A DNA stretch of 64,000 bases, taken from assembly GCA_965197405.1 (NCBI GenBank), contig OZ240206.1, positions 3,224,001 through 3,288,000 of the forward strand, given 5' to 3'. Source of the stretch: G965197405 sp965197405 (GTDB taxonomy: Bacteria > Chloroflexota > Dehalococcoidia > Lucifugimonadales > JAGWBF01). Numbering within the stretch: the stretch's first letter is position 1; every line of letters starts with the position of its first letter. Made by a program: the position numbers and the translations under genes. The notes under the pieces were generated by a model. That model searched no databases. It was not told the origin of the DNA and saw nothing but the letters and a program-made list of their open reading frames with translations. Shown here piece by piece: positions 61,047-64,000 of the stretch.

Positions 61047-61064
61047 CTCACAGATACCTCACAG
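61047..61064 (-). promoter_or_regulatory. Pho-box-like direct repeat upstream of the hybrid kinase promoter
   Basis: Read on the minus strand: CTGTGAG-GTAT-CTGTGAG, two 7-bp direct repeats with an 11-bp period, centred about 70 bp before the predicted transcription start. OmpR/PhoB-family regulators bind tandem sites with this period, and the E. coli Pho box (CTGTCAT-N4-CTGTCAT) is closely similar. Confidence 0.5.
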
Positions 61065-61217
61065 ACATTTTGGTAAAATGCGGTGCATGGCTGCCCATTT
61101 TTCGGGAGATATTCACTTGGCACTCGACAGGCCGATAGACGGAGTGGAGAAAGTGGCCGCACCGGCCGCGTTCGAGACTGCCTTCCGTTGCCTAACTAGC
61201 ACAGACGTTCACCCCCC

Positions 61218-61412
61218 TGACAAGGGTATGTATTTCATTCGGGACTTACCCAGTTGAACGTGAGACCCATATAGTGGAGTAGGCTTTGTCAGATGCAAGA
61301 TCGCTCTCCAATATCCACTACCAGACCCATTCCGTCATTCCGGCGAAGGCCGGAATCCAGGGGTGGCGGGGCTGGTTCGTAGCTATAATCTCGTTCTTAC
61401 ATACCCTTGTCA
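61218..61412. mobile_element. MITE-like element with 15-bp inverted repeats
   Basis: tgacaagggtatgta (61218-61232) and its exact complement tacatacccttgtca (61398-61412) bracket 165 bp with no gene. C-runs flank both ends outside the repeats. Inside lies a common extragenic palindrome, CATTCCGGCGAAGGCCGGAATCC (about 61331-61355). Confidence 0.5.
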
Positions 61413-61679
61413 GCCCCCCCCGATTTTCCCTTCGCTCTAGCACCCTCGCCCCCTCCGGCTCATACCGGCAGGCCCGGCCCTCTCCCATCGCCGCTCCCTC
61501 TGAGCGCGCGCCCGAAACCTTCAGAGTCCTCGAAGGACGCTTGCCCGGGCGCTTGCCGCGTGCCAGCGTCCGATGCCTTCAACCATGCACCGCACCGCGC
61601 CCTCCGCGCCGCCATTGGCTGACGCCTGTGGACCGGACTGGGGGCGTCCCATACCTCCGCACAAGGACGAGGAGGGGCC
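61413..61679. other. Leader region of the large secreted protein
   Basis: No gene and no convincing promoter seen. It ends in the strong ribosome-binding site GAGGAGGGG 3 bp before ATG 61680. Confidence 0.45.
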
Positions 61680-64000
61680 ATGACTCGCACCGATAGACGA
61701 CGATTCCCCGTCCTGCTGGCCGTCATAGCGGCCCTGGCCCTGGCGATGGCCATGCCCTTCTCCATGGTCCATGCCCAGTCGGTCTCGGAGGGCGTCGACG
61801 ACTGTCCCCGCAACACCACCACCACTTGCGAGGTGGAGGTGGGCGGCTCCGTCATGGGCACGATCGGCAACGACCTCGACACCGACTGGTTCAGGGTAGA
61901 GTTGAAGGCGGGCCGGACCTACCGGATCGACATGAAGGGCGCGATTCTCGTCGCCCCCGACACCCTCCTGGACCGCGAGCTCACCCTGCGCCTCCCGCAG
62001 ATCAACACGATCCGTGGGAGGAATGGCGGTCAGCTTGTCAACACGTTTGGCCGCGACGAATCAAGCGCCCACCACCTGTTCCGTGTGACGTTTCACGCCC
62101 ATGCCGATGGCGCCCATTACATCGCGGCGAGCGGCGAGTCGTTCGAGAAGGGCGGCTACAAGCTGCGCGTCATCGACATCACGCGGGACGACGACGCCAC
62201 GCCGGTCGCCGTGACTGTCCAGTTCGGCGCGGCCAGCTACACCGCCACCGAGGGCGGGACCGCCGCCACGGTCACCGTCAATCTGAGCGCCGACCCGGAG
62301 CGTTCCGTGACAATCCCCGTCACCGCCGCAGGCGCAAACGGGGCCGGGAGCGGCGACTACACCCTGTCGGAGACGTCGGTGACCATCGACAGCGGCGAAA
62401 CCTCGGCCACCTTCATCGTCACCGCCACCGACGACAGCGTGGACGACGACGGCGAGAGCGTGAACCTGAGCTTCGGCACTCTGCCCGACGCGGTGAGCCG
62501 CGGGGCGCTGGCCACCGCGTCGGTGAGCCTGGTCGACGACGACGGCGCCGACACCACCGCCCCGACGGTGGACTCGGCGACTGTGTCCCAGGACGGCACC
62601 AGCATCGACGTCGTCTTCGACGAGGACCTGGACGCCACCGGCTCGGAGCCCGCGGCGTCGGCGTTCGGGGTCACCGTCGACGGAGGCACTGCGGTCAACC
62701 CGGCGAGCGTGGCGATCAGTGACGACACGGTCACCCTGACCATGGCCTCCGCCGACGCCATCGCGGCGGGCGCGGCGGTCACCGTCGCCTACGACAAGCC
62801 GACTTCCAACGCCCTGGCCGACGCCGCGAGCAACGAGGTCGAGTCGTTCACCGGCACGGACGCGATTGCCGCGTCCAACCGTCCGGCTGCTCCGGGCAAG
62901 CCGCAGAATGTTCAGCTCGTCTTTGAGGAGACGACGAGCGGCTATGACGCGAAGCTCTCGTGGGATGCGCCCGACGATCTCGGCGGCGGCACATTCCAAA
63001 GTTACAACTGGTTCCTGACCAAATCGGTAGGCGATGGCAACCTAGTCATCGAGTCGGACGACAGTCAGCAGACTGCGCCTGCGGCTGACTCGCCGATCAG
63101 GGAGAGCCTGCCCTCGCCGGAGATTGGCGATGTCTACAAACTAACTGTCACGGTGTGGAACGAGGCCGCCTCCGCCTCCGCTGCGCGCAGTGCAATCTTC
63201 GTGCACGGCGAAACGGGGGTGCCCGAGGTCACGCAGGCTGCAATTAGAAGTGACGGGCTGCTGCTTGCCTGGAGTGCGCCCGAGATCGCTTCAAGCCTGG
63301 ATGTCACCGGCTACCAGGCCCGCTACAAGCTGACCGGCGCGGCCGACGTCGACGACAGCTGGACGACGGTTGCGGCCGGCGCCACCAGCCCGTACACAAT
63401 CACGGGCCTCGCGGACAGCGCCGGCTACAACGTGCGGATGCGGGCGGTCATTGAATGGAACAGCGGCGACTATTACGGCGACTGGTCGGAAGCGAAGCGT
63501 GCGGACAACCCCTCGATCGTCGCCGGCGGGGTGGAAGTGAGCTCAGACCCGGATAGCGACAACACCTACGGACGAGGCGAGACCATCGAGTTCACGGTCG
63601 AATTCAACGAGGCGGTGACAGTCACCGGCGAGCCGGAGTTCGAGTTCTGCCTTGGGGCTGTTGACGCTTCCTGTACGGAGGGCACGGACCCGCCAGCGCG
63701 GCGGCGGGCCGCGCACAGCTCCGGCGACGGCACTGACAAGCTGGTGTTCAGCTATGTCGTGGGCCTGAGATTCACCGACCTCGACACGGACGGCATCCGG
63801 ATCGGCGACAGCGCCATCAGGCTCGGCGACGACGAAAAGATCGTCAGCGCCGACACTGAAACTGCGGCCTATCTCAGCCATGCGGCGCTCGGCATCCAGA
63901 CGGGCCACAGGGTGGACGACTCCAACGTGGCTGACACGACGGCGCCGTCGGTGTCGTCGGCGAAGGTGTCGGAGGACGGTATGACCATCCTTATCGTCTT
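61680..64000 (+). CDS. Large secreted multidomain protein (PPC, Calx-beta, SwmB-like, Fn3), 3' end outside window
   Basis: The frame from ATG 61680 is open to the window edge (773 codons so far). The signal peptide MTRTDRRRFPVLLAVIAALA ... VHAQ ends near residue 33. A pre-peptidase-type domain follows (IGNDLDTDWFRVELKAG). A Calx-beta-like domain comes next (ASYTATEGGTAATVTVNLS, near 185-290, ending VSLVDDDG). Then there is a repeat starting TTAPTVDSATVSQDGTSID (SwmB/Big-like), two fibronectin type III-like domains (APGKPQNVQL, SYNWFLTK; VTGYQARYKLTG) and another TTAPSVSSAKVSEDG repeat at the edge. It is likely a cell-surface or matrix protein of the same style as the 44-48 kb protein. Confidence 0.9.
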   Translation, partial: MTRTDRRRFPVLLAVIAALALAMAMPFSMVHAQSVSEGVDDCPRNTTTTCEVEVGGSVMGTIGNDLDTDWFRVELKAGRTYRIDMKGAILVAPDTLLDRELTLRLPQINTIRGRNGGQLVNTFGRDESSAHHLFRVTFHAHADGAHYIAASGESFEKGGYKLRVIDITRDDDATPVAVTVQFGAASYTATEGGTAATVTVNLSADPERSVTIPVTAAGANGAGSGDYTLSETSVTIDSGETSATFIVTATDDSVDDDGESVNLSFGTLPDAVSRGALATASVSLVDDDGADTTAPTVDSATVSQDGTSIDVVFDEDLDATGSEPAASAFGVTVDGGTAVNPASVAISDDTVTLTMASADAIAAGAAVTVAYDKPTSNALADAASNEVESFTGTDAIAASNRPAAPGKPQNVQLVFEETTSGYDAKLSWDAPDDLGGGTFQSYNWFLTKSVGDGNLVIESDDSQQTAPAADSPIRESLPSPEIGDVYKLTVTVWNEAASASAARSAIFVHGETGVPEVTQAAIRSDGLLLAWSAPEIASSLDVTGYQARYKLTGAADVDDSWTTVAAGATSPYTITGLADSAGYNVRMRAVIEWNSGDYYGDWSEAKRADNPSIVAGGVEVSSDPDSDNTYGRGETIEFTVEFNEAVTVTGEPEFEFCLGAVDASCTEGTDPPARRRAAHSSGDGTDKLVFSYVVGLRFTDLDTDGIRIGDSAIRLGDDEKIVSADTETAAYLSHAALGIQTGHRVDDSNVADTTAPSVSSAKVSEDGMTILIV

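Noticed and set aside
61041..61079. TTGACT ... TAAAAT as a plus-strand promoter
   Set aside because: Spacer is 27 bp, far outside the usual 16-18 bp.

Overview
The window looks like a GC-rich bacterial chromosome segment, most likely Chloroflexota (Dehalococcoidia/SAR202-like). The grounds are an SdhE-type succinate dehydrogenase, a four-cysteine ribosomal protein L28, a RecG with a long N-terminal extension, a secreted alpha-2-macroglobulin, and large families of flavin and heme oxidoreductases. This placement is inference; no rRNA gene is present to settle it.

Layout. 0-21 kb is mostly housekeeping: a type-E succinate dehydrogenase operon (minus strand, with a near-consensus sigma-70 promoter), a 2-phosphoglycerate-kinase-like protein, an asparaginase with an altered catalytic motif, a nuclease-like gene broken by a stop codon, an alpha-2-macroglobulin lipoprotein, a solute-binding lipoprotein, argH, rpe, rpmB, a FakA/FakB-like fatty-acid kinase pair and recG. 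20.7-35.5 kb is a defence and mobility zone. It holds two toxin-antitoxin modules (one with a frameshifted toxin), an ABC exporter, a DnaQ-like exonuclease, a five-gene operon with BREX-type (DUF2791-like) ATPases and a SNF2 helicase, remnants of pstB/phoU and of a PAPS-reductase-family gene, a complete IS630-type element and a frameshifted ISAs1-type element. A tRNA-Ile(GAU) with its own promoter follows.

35.9-43.9 kb is a six-gene minus-strand operon: a small membrane protein, an Old-Yellow-Enzyme-type reductase, a diheme c-type cytochrome, a cytochrome P450, an alpha-dioxygenase-type heme protein and a DUF2235 hydrolase. The P450 and dioxygenase genes overlap by 8 bp. Together they look like a two-protein version of the fungal dioxygenase-P450 (Ppo) oxylipin enzymes. 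44.1-48.7 kb is one giant secreted repeat protein.

49.4-58.5 kb reads as an integrative element. It has a replication-relaxation-like protein, two small DNA-binding proteins, a CopG/PIN toxin-antitoxin pair, two nuclease-like cargo genes and a large serine recombinase. More than 2 kb of it is gene-free and filled with a diverged, partly inverted repeat family. 58.5-60.9 kb encodes a histidine kinase fused to a response regulator with a DNA-binding domain. Upstream of it is an 11-bp-period direct repeat resembling a Pho box. The window ends inside a large secreted Calx-beta/fibronectin-type protein, preceded by a possible 195-bp MITE.

The two best candidates for under-described biology are the ATPase-pair/SNF2 operon (25.7-31.1 kb) and the alpha-dioxygenase/P450/cytochrome operon (35.9-43.9 kb).
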